The notes beneath the pieces are model-generated. The model was not told the origin of the DNA and ran no database searches. It worked only from the letters and a program-made list of their open reading frames with translations. A stretch of 64,000 bases of DNA from Abditibacterium sp. (GTDB lineage Bacteria > Armatimonadota > Abditibacteriia > Abditibacteriales > Abditibacteriaceae). Numbering within the stretch: position 1 is the first letter of the stretch; the number at the start of each line of letters is the position of its first letter. The position numbers and the translations under genes are program-made. Positions 26,413-34,524 of this stretch are shown in pieces. Where the stretch lies: contig JAUJNG010000010.1 of assembly GCA_030448265.1 (NCBI GenBank), forward strand, positions 120,949-184,948. Reading direction: 5' to 3'.

Positions 26413-27165
26413 ATGAGTGACATGAGAACAAAAAGAACCAGGGGCTTTACCCTGACGGAATTCGTGCTTGTGAACACGATCCTGGCGTTGCTGCTCGCGC
26501 TGCTGTTTCCCGTCTTCGTGCGCGCGCAGGGGGCACGCAGTAGAAGCGCGCAGAACAATCTGGAGGTATGCCAGAGCCGCCTCAAGAAAATCGGTCTGGC
26601 CATGCTGCAATACGCCCAGGACTACGATGAGAAGTTTCCGCTGCTAACCCTGCCAAACCGTAAAATGAGTTGGCGCGGCGCTCTGGTGCCTTACACGCGG
26701 GATGCGAGGCTGTTCCGCTGCCCTTCCAATCCTCTGCACAACCGCAACGCTTCAGGCGACAGCGCGTCGCGGGTCTACTACATCCATCCCCAACAGGGCT
26801 ATCTTACCCCTGGTAAGAAGGAGGAGATCAAAATTTCTTACGGGGCCAACCCAAACCTGATGGGGACGGGCAATAAATCGCTGCCACTGGCGGCGGTTAG
26901 GGACCTGTCGCGGCTCATTGCGGTGGGCGAAAGTATGTCGGGCCAGGCCGAACTCCTCTTCTCGCTGCCGGTTTCTCAGTTCCGTGCGGGAAAAGTGCTG
27001 TTCGCCGGACATAGTGGACGCATGAACTGTCTGTTCGCCGATGGGCATGTGCAAGCCCTCAAACCCACCGCGACGCTCGATCTGTGGTTCAACACGCCGC
27101 CTGCACCGGCAAGGCGCAAAGCCTACCAACTGCGTCTACAAGCGACCCAACAGCATTACCGGTAG
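26413..27165 (+). CDS. Type IV pseudopilin, DUF1559-like
   Basis: A 250-residue prepilin-like protein. The N-terminus 'RGFTLTEFVLVNTILALLLA' has the Gly|Phe cleavage site of prepilin peptidase (Gly11-Phe12) and Glu at +5 (Glu16), followed by a hydrophobic helix. The C-terminal 'LFADGHVQAL' is the H-x9-DG-type motif of the DUF1559/SBP_bac_10 pseudopilins found in large numbers in Planctomycetes and Armatimonadota. 'LAMLQYAQDYDEKFP' also fits that group. It is secreted through a type II/IV pilus-like machine whose genes are not in this window. GGAGGA precedes the ATG. Confidence 0.85.
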   Translation: MSDMRTKRTRGFTLTEFVLVNTILALLLALLFPVFVRAQGARSRSAQNNLEVCQSRLKKIGLAMLQYAQDYDEKFPLLTLPNRKMSWRGALVPYTRDARLFRCPSNPLHNRNASGDSASRVYYIHPQQGYLTPGKKEEIKISYGANPNLMGTGNKSLPLAAVRDLSRLIAVGESMSGQAELLFSLPVSQFRAGKVLFAGHSGRMNCLFADGHVQALKPTATLDLWFNTPPAPARRKAYQLRLQATQQHYR

Positions 27166-27253
27166 ATGACGCTTCCGGTTGAAGTGATTGTCCCAGATGA
27201 TCGCCCCATTCCTTCACTGGAAAATTTTATTGGAAATTTTCCCACCACCTCGT

Positions 27254-27280
27254 AATATCTGCGTCTGCCCCGCCTCTTTA
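27254..27280 (+). promoter_or_regulatory. Promoter-like element, copy D (upstream of 27319 gene)
   Basis: AATATC (27254-27259), 14-bp spacer, CTCTTTA (27274-27280), 38 bp before the downstream ATG. An AATTTT-rich inverted tract lies 15-35 bp upstream. Confidence 0.55.
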
Positions 27281-27318
27281 TTCAATGGAAGTTCAATCCA
27301 CAAAGGAGGAGATGCAAA

Positions 27319-27630
27319 ATGTTGAAGACAATCAAGACCAAGACGATGCGAGTGGCGGTGGCGGGAGCCTTACTGGTGGCCGGTGGAACGGGCCTGGCGA
27401 GTTCTCATGCGAAGCCCTCAGTTCCCGTGGTGAAGGGCGCCAAGACTCTCTCCACTCATCAAAAGCGCATCGCCGGCAAGGACAAGGGAGTCGTCGCGGA
27501 CAAGTATGGTTATCTGTGGTTCTACCACCACCACGGTGTGAGCCGCCACATCTGGCACCGCGTTTATGAGAACGAGTTCGGTTACTTCTACTACGAAGAC
27601 GGACGCCGCGTTCCTCTGGTTATCTATTAG
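27319..27630 (+). CDS. Small secreted protein, unknown
   Basis: A 103-residue protein. The signal peptide runs to about residue 27 (basic 'MLKTIKTKTMR', hydrophobic 'VAVAGALLVAGGTGL'). The mature part is rich in Tyr, His and Trp ('YGYLWFYHHHGVSRHIWHRV', 'FGYFYYEDGRRVPLVIY'), suggesting a small beta-rich extracellular fold or a metal-binding surface. AAAGGAGGAG is 7 bp before the ATG. A strong terminator follows 7 bp after the stop, so with promoter copy D it forms its own transcription unit. Confidence 0.7.
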   Translation: MLKTIKTKTMRVAVAGALLVAGGTGLASSHAKPSVPVVKGAKTLSTHQKRIAGKDKGVVADKYGYLWFYHHHGVSRHIWHRVYENEFGYFYYEDGRRVPLVIY

Positions 27631-27637
27631 CTCTTCA

Positions 27638-27676
27638 CACAACGGGAGTTCCTTCCAAGAAGGAACTCCCGTTGTG
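27638..27676 (+). terminator. Strong hairpin terminator
   Basis: CACAACGGGAGTTCCTTC pairs perfectly with GAAGGAACTCCCGTTGTG over a 3-nt loop (18-bp stem). It separates the small secreted gene from the C39 peptidase gene. The T-run is poor. Confidence 0.75.
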
Positions 27677-27705
27677 CTATAGCTGAATGACAAGGACTGA
27701 TTGCC

Positions 27706-28296
27706 ATGAAGATTTTCATCCTGTCTGCACTGCTTATTTTGACGGTGAGCGCTACAACTTCGGCTCAAAGGCGCGCTACGGTCGCACAGGCTAATATGCG
27801 CTATGTCATCAGGCAATCCGGCCCGAGTGAATGTGGCCCAGCAGCTCTGGCTACGCTGCTCCACTACTACCTGGGAGTTCCAACCACTAAAACGGAAGTG
27901 ATGCGCTTCACCGACTGGCGTCGCGACCAGGGGACGACGCTGTTGGGACTCGAAAAGGCTGCCATCAGGAAGGGTTGTGCCGCCAACAGTTACCGCATGA
28001 ACTATGCAACGCTGAAAAAGCAGCTTGCAGCCTACCCGATGCCCGTTATCGTTCGCACTCGCTACTCTCAGCCGCACTTTGAAGTTTTGCTTGCCATTGA
28101 GGAAGATCGAATCTACCTGGCCGATCCGAGCCTGGGCAACATCGTGCTTTCCAAAACCTCGTTTTTGAAGCGGTGGCGCGTTTCTGGATCTGACGAAGGT
28201 TTTGTCTTCATTGCCGCCCCACGCGGCAGACGGGTTCGTGCGGATCGCATCGCCCAGGTTGTGCGAGAGCTTCAATCTCCCGCCAGGAAGCGTTGA
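27706..28296 (+). CDS. Secreted C39-like cysteine peptidase
   Basis: A 196-residue protein with signal peptide (1-20, ending 'TTSAQ'). The C39 fold is clear: catalytic Cys43 in 'SECGPAALATLLHY', His124 in 'QPHFEVLLAI' and Asp140 in 'YLADPSLGN'. C39 peptidases normally cut double-glycine leaders of exported peptides as the N-terminal part of ABC exporters. This one stands alone and is secreted or periplasmic. With the FHA-ABC exporter and small secreted proteins in the same region it could process an exported product (inference). Confidence 0.85.
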   Translation: MKIFILSALLILTVSATTSAQRRATVAQANMRYVIRQSGPSECGPAALATLLHYYLGVPTTKTEVMRFTDWRRDQGTTLLGLEKAAIRKGCAANSYRMNYATLKKQLAAYPMPVIVRTRYSQPHFEVLLAIEEDRIYLADPSLGNIVLSKTSFLKRWRVSGSDEGFVFIAAPRGRRVRADRIAQVVRELQSPARKR

Positions 28297-28298
28297 GC

Positions 28299-28628
28299 AT
28301 GGCCGGCCAACACAGGAAGAACGCCCTGGCATCCATTCGCCATCTGAACAAAGTCATGGAACATCATACCCTATCGCTACGAAAACGACGCTGGATGAAG
28401 ATGACGTTTGTGGTCATGTTGCCTGGTGTGCTGTTTGCGGCCATTGTCAATATGGTCTACTGGCGGCCCCGCACATTGCACGCCGGTTATAAGCCCGCCA
28501 CGATGCTTGTTGAACCGTGGGACATCGGAAGCGCGACCTTGAAGCGCTGGATTCGGCGAAGATCAGAGGAGAGTGTTGAATCATGGAAAACCAACAGCAC
28601 GCCGCCTTGCTTGAGGCGGCCCGAGTAG
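28299..28628 (+). pseudogene. Remnant of a membrane-anchored WD40 protein (internal deletion)
   Basis: A membrane anchor and 'YWRPRTLHAGYKPATML' match the start of the intact WD40 protein at 30567-31613 ('HWRPRTLHAGYKLVTTL'). The sequence then jumps directly to 'EPWDIGSATLKRW', which matches 'EAWDIKSATLKRR' from its third blade. The two intervening blades are missing and the frame soon runs out of homology, ending inside the next gene. It is the relic of a duplicated WD40 gene cut by an internal deletion of about 320 bp. Expression is unlikely to give a folded propeller. Confidence 0.75.
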
Positions 28629-30466
28629 GCGATGCATCCCAAGTCAAGTCGCTGATAGATAGCGGCGCCGATGTGAACGCGGAGGACAACGGCGGTTACA
28701 CCGCTTTGATGCGGGCCGCCGCGAAAGGCCATATCGAAGTCATGCGGATGCTGCTGGACAGCGGCGCCGATGTGAACGCTAAAAACAACCACGGCTCGAC
28801 GCCCTTGATGCGGGCAGCTATGAAGGGCCACATTGAGGCCGTGCGAATCCTACTCGATAGCGGTGCCGATGTGAATGCCCGAACCCCTAAAGGATTCAAT
28901 GCCTTGATATCTGCGATAAAGGGGAATCGAGGCAATTGGTTGCGTGCGAGCAAGGCAGAGGCGCTACTATTGCTACTATCAATGCCAAATGGCTCTGATA
29001 TTAATGTGAAGACCAGGGATGGCAGCACGCTCTTGATGTTGGCTGTGGCAATAGGCGATCCAGAGATTGCACAACTGCTGCTCGATAAAGGGGCCGACGT
29101 GAACGCCCGCGACAAGGCCGGCCGCACAGCTCTGATGCGGGCAGCGAGTATGGGTCGCGTCGAGATGGTGCAATGGCTGCTATCTCATAAAGCCGACGTG
29201 GACGCTCGCGGCCCAAGGGATAACTCTGCCTTGACGTTGGCCGCGGCAACGGGCCGCTATCAGGTTGTGCGGATGCTGCTGGCTCACGGCGCTGACCTGC
29301 GGATGCCGTCAGCCAGCAACACCAAAATGGAGGGCGGAAGCCAGATAAGCGATGCCATCTTTCTTGTGGCGGCGAAGATGGGCCTCACCGAGAGCGTGCA
29401 AGTGCTGCTCAACAACGGCGCTAATGTAAATGCCGCTTATCAGGGATGGACGGCTTTGATAAGAGCGGCGAAGCAGGGCCACACGTCAATGGTGGCGCTG
29501 CTACTGAACAACGGTGCGGACGTGGATGCCGCAGATAACGTCGGTTGCGCTGCCTTGATGCACGCGCTTCTTAAGGGACACATCGAGGTCATGCAGATGC
29601 TGTTAGCCAGGGGCGCCGATGTGAACGCTAAGGGTAGCTACCACGGCACCGCCTTGAAGGAGGCATCTGTCAAGGGGCACATCGAAGCCATGCGGATGCT
29701 GCTCGATAGCGGTGCCGATGTGAATGCTAAGGACAACGACGAAACCGCTTTGATGTGGGCCGCTAAGGAGGGTCATATCGAAGTCATGCGGGTGCTGCTG
29801 GATAGGGGCGCTGACGTGAACACGAAGAACAACTTGGGCGAAACCGCTTTGATGGGGGCCGCACTTGAGGGTCACAGCGAGGCTCTGCGGGTGCTGCTGG
29901 ACAGCGGCGCCGATGTGAATGCGAAGAGCACTTACGGCAAAACCGCCTTGATAGAGGCTGCTGCGGACGGTCGCAGCGAGATCGTGCAGGTGCTGCTGCT
30001 GGACGGCGGTGCTGACGTGAACGTGAGGGACAACGACGGCATCACCGCTTTGATGTGGGCCGCTAAGAAGGGTCGCCTTGGGGCTACGCGGGTGCTGCTG
30101 GACAGCGGCGCTGATGTGAACGCGAAGGACAACGACGGCGAAACCGCTTTGATGAGGGCAGCTTGGGCAACTGGAACAGCTCGGGCATATTGGAAAGCTA
30201 ACGTTGAGGACTACTGCAACACCACAGTTGTGCGGATGCTGCTGGACAGAGGTGCCGATTTGAACGCGAAGACCAATGACGGCAAAACCGCGTTGATAGA
30301 GGCTGCCAGGGGGCACCATTCCCCAGCCATACGAATGCTGCTGGACAGCGGCGCCGATGTGAACGCGAGGGACAACGACGGCCACACTGCTTTGGTATAC
30401 GCAGATGACGGGCGCCACAGCGAGATCGAGCAGATGCTGCGGGACAAAGGTGCCGAACGCGGATAA
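28583..30466 (+). CDS. Ankyrin-repeat protein (18 repeats)
   Basis: A 627-residue protein of about 18 ankyrin repeats ('GETALMRAA..GHIEVMRMLL', 'DSGADVNAK'). Several repeats carry insertions: the fourth ('GNRGNWLRASKAEALLLLLS'), the seventh, and the sixteenth ('ATGTARAYWKANVEDYCNTT'). Aspartate-asparagine turn sequences dominate. It has no secretion signal. GGAGAG precedes the ATG, which overlaps the WD40 remnant by 46 bp. It ends 'HSEIEQMLRDKGAERG', almost the same as the ankyrin protein at 23461-25326. It is flanked on both sides by copies of a WD40 gene (one broken), so the ankyrin-WD40 pair seems to have duplicated. Confidence 0.9.
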   Translation: MENQQHAALLEAARVGDASQVKSLIDSGADVNAEDNGGYTALMRAAAKGHIEVMRMLLDSGADVNAKNNHGSTPLMRAAMKGHIEAVRILLDSGADVNARTPKGFNALISAIKGNRGNWLRASKAEALLLLLSMPNGSDINVKTRDGSTLLMLAVAIGDPEIAQLLLDKGADVNARDKAGRTALMRAASMGRVEMVQWLLSHKADVDARGPRDNSALTLAAATGRYQVVRMLLAHGADLRMPSASNTKMEGGSQISDAIFLVAAKMGLTESVQVLLNNGANVNAAYQGWTALIRAAKQGHTSMVALLLNNGADVDAADNVGCAALMHALLKGHIEVMQMLLARGADVNAKGSYHGTALKEASVKGHIEAMRMLLDSGADVNAKDNDETALMWAAKEGHIEVMRVLLDRGADVNTKNNLGETALMGAALEGHSEALRVLLDSGADVNAKSTYGKTALIEAAADGRSEIVQVLLLDGGADVNVRDNDGITALMWAAKKGRLGATRVLLDSGADVNAKDNDGETALMRAAWATGTARAYWKANVEDYCNTTVVRMLLDRGADLNAKTNDGKTALIEAARGHHSPAIRMLLDSGADVNARDNDGHTALVYADDGRHSEIEQMLRDKGAERG

Positions 30467-30566
30467 ACCCACTCCGACGTTGATGGCCGAGGTCGCAACA
30501 CCGGCCAGGTGAGCGCGGGGCAAGCACAGCGGGCTTTGCCGAAGATCATCAATTTCAACCACAGCC

Positions 30567-31613
30567 ATGAGGTTTCAAAGCAGCATGAAAAAGCGCGCCG
30601 GAGTGTTGATTCGAAATCGGTGGACAAAAGCTGTCCTTCTGGCCGCGCCGCCCATCGCTTTATGGGGCCTCCTTGCTCATGCGATCCACTGGCGGCCCCG
30701 CACGTTGCACGCCGGTTATAAGCTCGTCACGACGCTTGAGTTTTCGCCCGATGGTCGAACTTTGGCCGTCGCCGGATGGGGTGGTGCGAAGGGGGAAGAG
30801 GTGCAGTTGTGGGAAGTTGCTTCGGGCAGGCTGCGCCAAACGCTGCACGCGCCCCAAAGCATCTTCGTTGCCTCGCTGGTCTTTTCGCGCGACGGGAAAA
30901 GGCTGGCGAGCGGCGGCACTTCGATCTATCTGTGGAATGTCCAGAGCGGCCAACTGCAACGAGACATAGCGAACGCCAACGACAGCGCCTCGCTAACAGT
31001 TATAGGTTTTTCACCCGATGACGGCTCTCTGGTCTGCGGGCGTCTCGAGGGCCCCATCGAAGCCTGGGACATCAAAAGCGCGACGTTGAAGCGCCGGCTC
31101 GCCATTAGCGCCACCTCACCCTGCCGCCTGCATTTCACTGCGCAGGATGAAGTTTTAATCGGTTTGTGCGGAGTGAGCGCGCGGGGGTTTGAGATCCAGC
31201 GATGGAACCTTAAAACTGGCGCAGCCAGGAGCAAAATCATCGGAAATCCACACGACGCTTCGCTGCCAGGCTTCACCATCACGGCCATAGCGCCGGACTG
31301 GAAAACTCTGGCGGTCGCACGCGGCGATGAAGTGCGGCTCTGGAACGTGGGAGCGGACAACGAGGCAAAGCGGCACATCCTGCGACTGCAGCCTTCCACT
31401 GTGACGGCACTCGCCGTGAGCGCCGACAGCGCGACTCTGGCCGTCGCCGATTCTGTGGGAACCATCAAGCTGTGGGACGTGCGCGCCGGACGGGTTTCGC
31501 ACACGATTCAGGAAACCCAGGGCAGGATTACCGCCCTCGCTTTTTCGCCGGACGACGGCATACTGGCCATCGCGCACAGAAGCGGCAGCGTGAGGCTGCG
31601 GCGGCTCAAATAG
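30567..31613 (+). CDS. Membrane-anchored WD40 protein
   Basis: A 348-residue protein. One hydrophobic anchor (about 22-40, 'AVLLAAPPIALWGLLAHAI') precedes a seven-bladed WD40 propeller (50-348) with strands ending 'VQLWEV', 'IYLWNV', 'IEAWDI', 'IQRWNL', 'VRLWNV', 'IKLWDV' and 'VRLRRL'. The positive N-terminus suggests the propeller is outside the membrane. Unlike the giant kinase, it carries no kinase or TPR. Start 30567 or the ATG at 30585; neither has a good ribosome site. A decayed copy lies at 28299-28628. Confidence 0.85.
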   Translation: MRFQSSMKKRAGVLIRNRWTKAVLLAAPPIALWGLLAHAIHWRPRTLHAGYKLVTTLEFSPDGRTLAVAGWGGAKGEEVQLWEVASGRLRQTLHAPQSIFVASLVFSRDGKRLASGGTSIYLWNVQSGQLQRDIANANDSASLTVIGFSPDDGSLVCGRLEGPIEAWDIKSATLKRRLAISATSPCRLHFTAQDEVLIGLCGVSARGFEIQRWNLKTGAARSKIIGNPHDASLPGFTITAIAPDWKTLAVARGDEVRLWNVGADNEAKRHILRLQPSTVTALAVSADSATLAVADSVGTIKLWDVRAGRVSHTIQETQGRITALAFSPDDGILAIAHRSGSVRLRRLK

Positions 31614-31708
31614 AACTTGGCCGGCGGCATGAGGAGGCACTGGCCTGTTTCGAGCGATGTTAAGCTCCGTCGCGAACTACTCTGGAACCAGGCTACCTGC
31701 TGTGTCAG

Positions 31709-31993
31709 TTGAAAAGAGACGCATTGTCCCGCCTGAGCCGCCACGAAGAATCGCTCGTCTGTGACTGGTGTCATAGAGGTGGCCTTCTGAGGGAGCAGGG
31801 AGACTATGAGAAGGCTCGCTCCTCGTGCCAGAATGCTTTGGCGCATTGCGAGCGCGCTCTTGAAATTATATTTTCGCAGCATCGACAGGGCAAGAGGAGT
31901 AGCTATAGAGACTCAGAGTTTATTGGCTACGTAGAGGCTGCTGCACACTTTCGGCGGGCAATCGAAGAATGCGACAAACGGCTCAGCGACTGA
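31709..31993 (+). CDS. Small helical protein, possible TPR fragment
   Basis: A 94-residue protein with 'LLREQGDYEKARSSCQNALA' and 'HCERALEII', which resembles a single degenerate TPR. It has no good ribosome binding site, follows the WD40 gene by 95 bp and shows no other features. It may be a remnant or a real small gene; evidence is weak. Confidence 0.35.
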   Translation: MKRDALSRLSRHEESLVCDWCHRGGLLREQGDYEKARSSCQNALAHCERALEIIFSQHRQGKRSSYRDSEFIGYVEAAAHFRRAIEECDKRLSD

Positions 31994-32057
31994 CTGGTGC
32001 AGAGCTAATAGCCGCTTCCTGCTCTTGAAGTCTTCAGGAAAATTTTTCGGTTTCAGT

Positions 32058-32084
32058 AATAACCGGCCTTTTTCCTCCTCCATA
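32058..32084 (+). promoter_or_regulatory. Promoter-like element, copy E (upstream of 32142 operon)
   Basis: AATAAC (32058-32063, one change from the other copies), 14-bp pyrimidine spacer, CTCCATA (32078-32084), 57 bp before the small gene at 32142. An A/T-rich stretch lies upstream. Confidence 0.5.
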
Positions 32085-32141
32085 ACAAATGTGCGATAAA
32101 TCCAAGCCTGTCGCACAGTCGGAGTCGAAAAGGAGGAGAAG

Positions 32142-32351
32142 ATGAAACTTCCCCCCATCAACGAACGGCGTGGGGCGATGATGCCCAGGCAGGCTCTGGC
32201 AGAGGCCCGTCAAGAAGATTTGGAAAAGGCGCTGTCTACACCGGGATTAACGAACGGTATCAAGGTCTTTAACCGCTGCACCGGGCTTCGCCCTGGTGAC
32301 TTTGATCTGATCGGGCGGCTTCATGCTTTCTTCAGACGCTTCAAGTTTTAA
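32142..32351 (+). CDS. Small soluble protein upstream of the M48 protease
   Basis: A 69-residue basic protein ('NERRGAMMPRQALAEARQED', C-terminal 'LHAFFRRFKF'). AAGGAGGAG is 5 bp before the ATG, among the best sites in the window, and the protease gene starts 12 bp after the stop with its own GGGAGG. No family is recognised. The context suggests an operon partner of the protease, driven from promoter copy E. Confidence 0.6.
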   Translation: MKLPPINERRGAMMPRQALAEARQEDLEKALSTPGLTNGIKVFNRCTGLRPGDFDLIGRLHAFFRRFKF

Positions 32352-32363
32352 TGGGAGGACAAG

Positions 32364-33623
32364 ATGATGAACACACTTTGGAAAATGCGCGGCATCGGTT
32401 TACTCCTGGTGACGGCGATGAGTGCGATGTTGGTGATGGCGTTGCCGGCACGAGCGCAGGGGTTGAGCTGGGGCGATTACGAAGAAATTCAAATCGGGCG
32501 CCGCGAGGCTGCCCAGGCAGAGCGCGAGTTTGGCGGCGTTTTGCCTTTTGGCCATCCCATGTCGCAGCGCGTGCGCGCTATCGGCCATCGATTCGCGCGC
32601 TTATCTGGGCGCCGCTTCATCCCCTACACCTTCAAGGTGTTGATCACCGACCAAGTGCCCCATGCCTTCTCGCTGCCCGGCGGACCTATCTACATCAGCA
32701 GAGCAATGATCAACGTCATGTCCAACGACGCCGAGTTAGCTTCAATTCTGGCCCACGAGGTGGCTCATATTGATCGCAAACATTCCATCGAACACATGAG
32801 GAAGGTGCAAAGAAATGCGGCCCTGGCTCAGGCGCTGGCTGATTTAGCCGGCAGCGGACATCCAGACAACGCGCGTGCCGCTCAGGTGCTGGCGATGTTG
32901 GGATTTGAGGCTTGGAAAGGGCGTTACAACCGAAAACAAGAAAACGAGGCCGACAGAATGGCGGTGAATTGGATGAGCCGTTTAGGTTACGATCCGCGCG
33001 CGGCTCATTCCATGCTCGTCAAACTTGTCGTGATTGAAGGTCGGGGCCGGCGGCGCACTCTCTGGGGCATTGGGGAGGATCACCCTTCGCCCAGGGATCG
33101 ACAAAAGAAAGTGGCGGACTTAATCAACCAGGGTCGCCTGCTTGAAGTGGCACGACGCGCGGGCGGCCCGCGCTTGAGTTCGGGCGTTCGCTATTCTCTG
33201 ACAGCCTACCGCAGCATCGGCGGCTACGCGCCGGTGCGTGTCGATGTTCCTCAAGTTTATGTTTTCAATGCGCCGTTGCTGGGCCAGAGGAACGGACAGG
33301 GCCAGATCGTGCCGATGGTAGCGACCACCGAGTTCGCGCGCTGGGCCGGTGCCAGGCCTGGCTGGAGCCGAAACGGCAGGGTGCTCGCCTTGCGACGTGG
33401 GAATCTCATGGTCGAGTTGCCTGCTGATTCCAATCGCATTTACGTGAACGGTCGTGCTTTGACGATGCACGGTTGGTCTCGAAATTACGGTGGACAAGCC
33501 TATGCGCCCTTTGAGGCGCTGGCCGAGGTGTTTGGTGTGCGGTTCAAGCCTGTCATCAAAGGAAATCTCGCCGCGTTGGTGGTTGACCTGCCGGGCCGCA
33601 CCATCGGCGTCATTCCCGCCTGA
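32364..33623 (+). CDS. Secreted M48 metalloprotease with copper-amine-oxidase-N-like domain
   Basis: A 419-residue protein. A signal sequence (about 10-32, ending 'ARAQG') precedes an M48 peptidase domain with zinc motif 'HEVAH' (131-135) and a third ligand in 'ENEADRMAVNWM'. 'SLPGGPIYISRAMI' is typical of BepA/YfgC-like periplasmic members, which act in outer-membrane quality control. The C-terminal third (about 300-419: 'TEFARWAGARPGW', 'RIYVNGRALTMH', 'PFEALAEVFGV') is a copper-amine-oxidase N-terminal-like domain, a wall or substrate-binding fold. A second ATG lies 3 bp downstream of the first. It acts outside the inner membrane. Confidence 0.88.
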   Translation: MMNTLWKMRGIGLLLVTAMSAMLVMALPARAQGLSWGDYEEIQIGRREAAQAEREFGGVLPFGHPMSQRVRAIGHRFARLSGRRFIPYTFKVLITDQVPHAFSLPGGPIYISRAMINVMSNDAELASILAHEVAHIDRKHSIEHMRKVQRNAALAQALADLAGSGHPDNARAAQVLAMLGFEAWKGRYNRKQENEADRMAVNWMSRLGYDPRAAHSMLVKLVVIEGRGRRRTLWGIGEDHPSPRDRQKKVADLINQGRLLEVARRAGGPRLSSGVRYSLTAYRSIGGYAPVRVDVPQVYVFNAPLLGQRNGQGQIVPMVATTEFARWAGARPGWSRNGRVLALRRGNLMVELPADSNRIYVNGRALTMHGWSRNYGGQAYAPFEALAEVFGVRFKPVIKGNLAALVVDLPGRTIGVIPA

Positions 33624-33710
33624 ACACTCGTTCCGCGCGCTCAACTCTTAAGCCCGCTGACTTCCCATGACATTTGCCGCTGCTCTGTTTGACGTTGCCA
33701 TCCTTTTACC

Positions 33711-33935
33711 GTGCTTCTCCCGTCTGGGGCAACGGCAAGTGGTGCAATTGACGGCGCCGTCAGGGGCGCTATCACCGGTGCCTTGATATGTGGATCGCTG
33801 GTAGGAATGGCACAGGGAGATACCTGGGATAAACACAAATTCTGCCTCGAACAATTTCTGGCGATGCTTGTCGGTGCAATTATCGGCGCTCCCCTGGGTG
33901 CGCTCGCAGGTCTACTCACCCGCCCGCGCTCCTGA
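33711..33935 (+). CDS. Small glycine-zipper membrane protein
   Basis: A 74-residue protein (GTG start) with two glycine/alanine-rich hydrophobic helices ('GAVRGAITGALICGSLVG', 'LAMLVGAIIGAPLGALAGLL'), a pattern of glycine-zipper membrane peptides. No ribosome binding site is visible, and an upstream non-ATG start is possible. Composition supports real coding; the function is unknown. Confidence 0.4.
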   Translation: MLLPSGATASGAIDGAVRGAITGALICGSLVGMAQGDTWDKHKFCLEQFLAMLVGAIIGAPLGALAGLLTRPRS

Positions 33936-34002
33936 TGGATTAGTCAAGTCGATAGAATGCCGTTGTTTTGAACGGCACAAATTACCGAAAGGAGATGAAG
34001 TG

Positions 34003-34524
34003 ATGGGAAGCTCTCGACAGGATTGTGATGCGGCCTGGGCTGAGTGGGAAGCGGCTCGGCGGGAAGCCGCCTCGTACGAGTCATCGCCGCCCGCTCGGCT
34101 GGCCCAGCGAGAAGCCGCCCTGCTCACTGAAAAAGCGAAGTCTGAGAGTCAGGGGACGTGGGGCTGCCTCGGAGTGATCGTGACGACCGTTTTGTGTGGT
34201 TGGGTGTGCATGGCCGCAACCGGCGCCGGCATCGTTGCCGCCACTATGGGTGGCTTTGCCGGCGCGATAATCTCCGCTTCCGTTGTGCCCTGGGCCTGGA
34301 GTCAAGTGAGGATCTGCCTGTTGCGGCGTTCTCTTCAGAGGCGACAGAGTATCTCGCTCCGCAAGCCGGAACAATCTGCGGCGCATATTCTGAGCGCGGC
34401 CCTGGAGGACGCCACGGCACAGGACGAGATGGAAGCAATGGTCAAAGGGGCGGTTCTCTTCATCGTGGATGTGGTAGAAAAGGTCGCGCGTGCGACGAAG
34501 TCCTGGCGCGTGGTTATTATGTGA
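34003..34524 (+). CDS. Membrane protein with two helices, unknown
   Basis: A 173-residue protein. ATG 34003 has AAAGGAG 8 bp upstream; in-frame codons further up overlap the preceding small gene. A charged N-terminus ('AWAEWEAARREAASYES') leads to two hydrophobic segments (about 51-70 and 73-95) and a basic helical tail. The stop overlaps the GTG of the next gene (GTGA at 34521-34524). Coding features continue in that second frame, so one ancestral gene split by a frameshift is an alternative to two coupled genes. Confidence 0.55.
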   Translation: MGSSRQDCDAAWAEWEAARREAASYESSPPARLAQREAALLTEKAKSESQGTWGCLGVIVTTVLCGWVCMAATGAGIVAATMGGFAGAIISASVVPWAWSQVRICLLRRSLQRRQSISLRKPEQSAAHILSAALEDATAQDEMEAMVKGAVLFIVDVVEKVARATKSWRVVIM

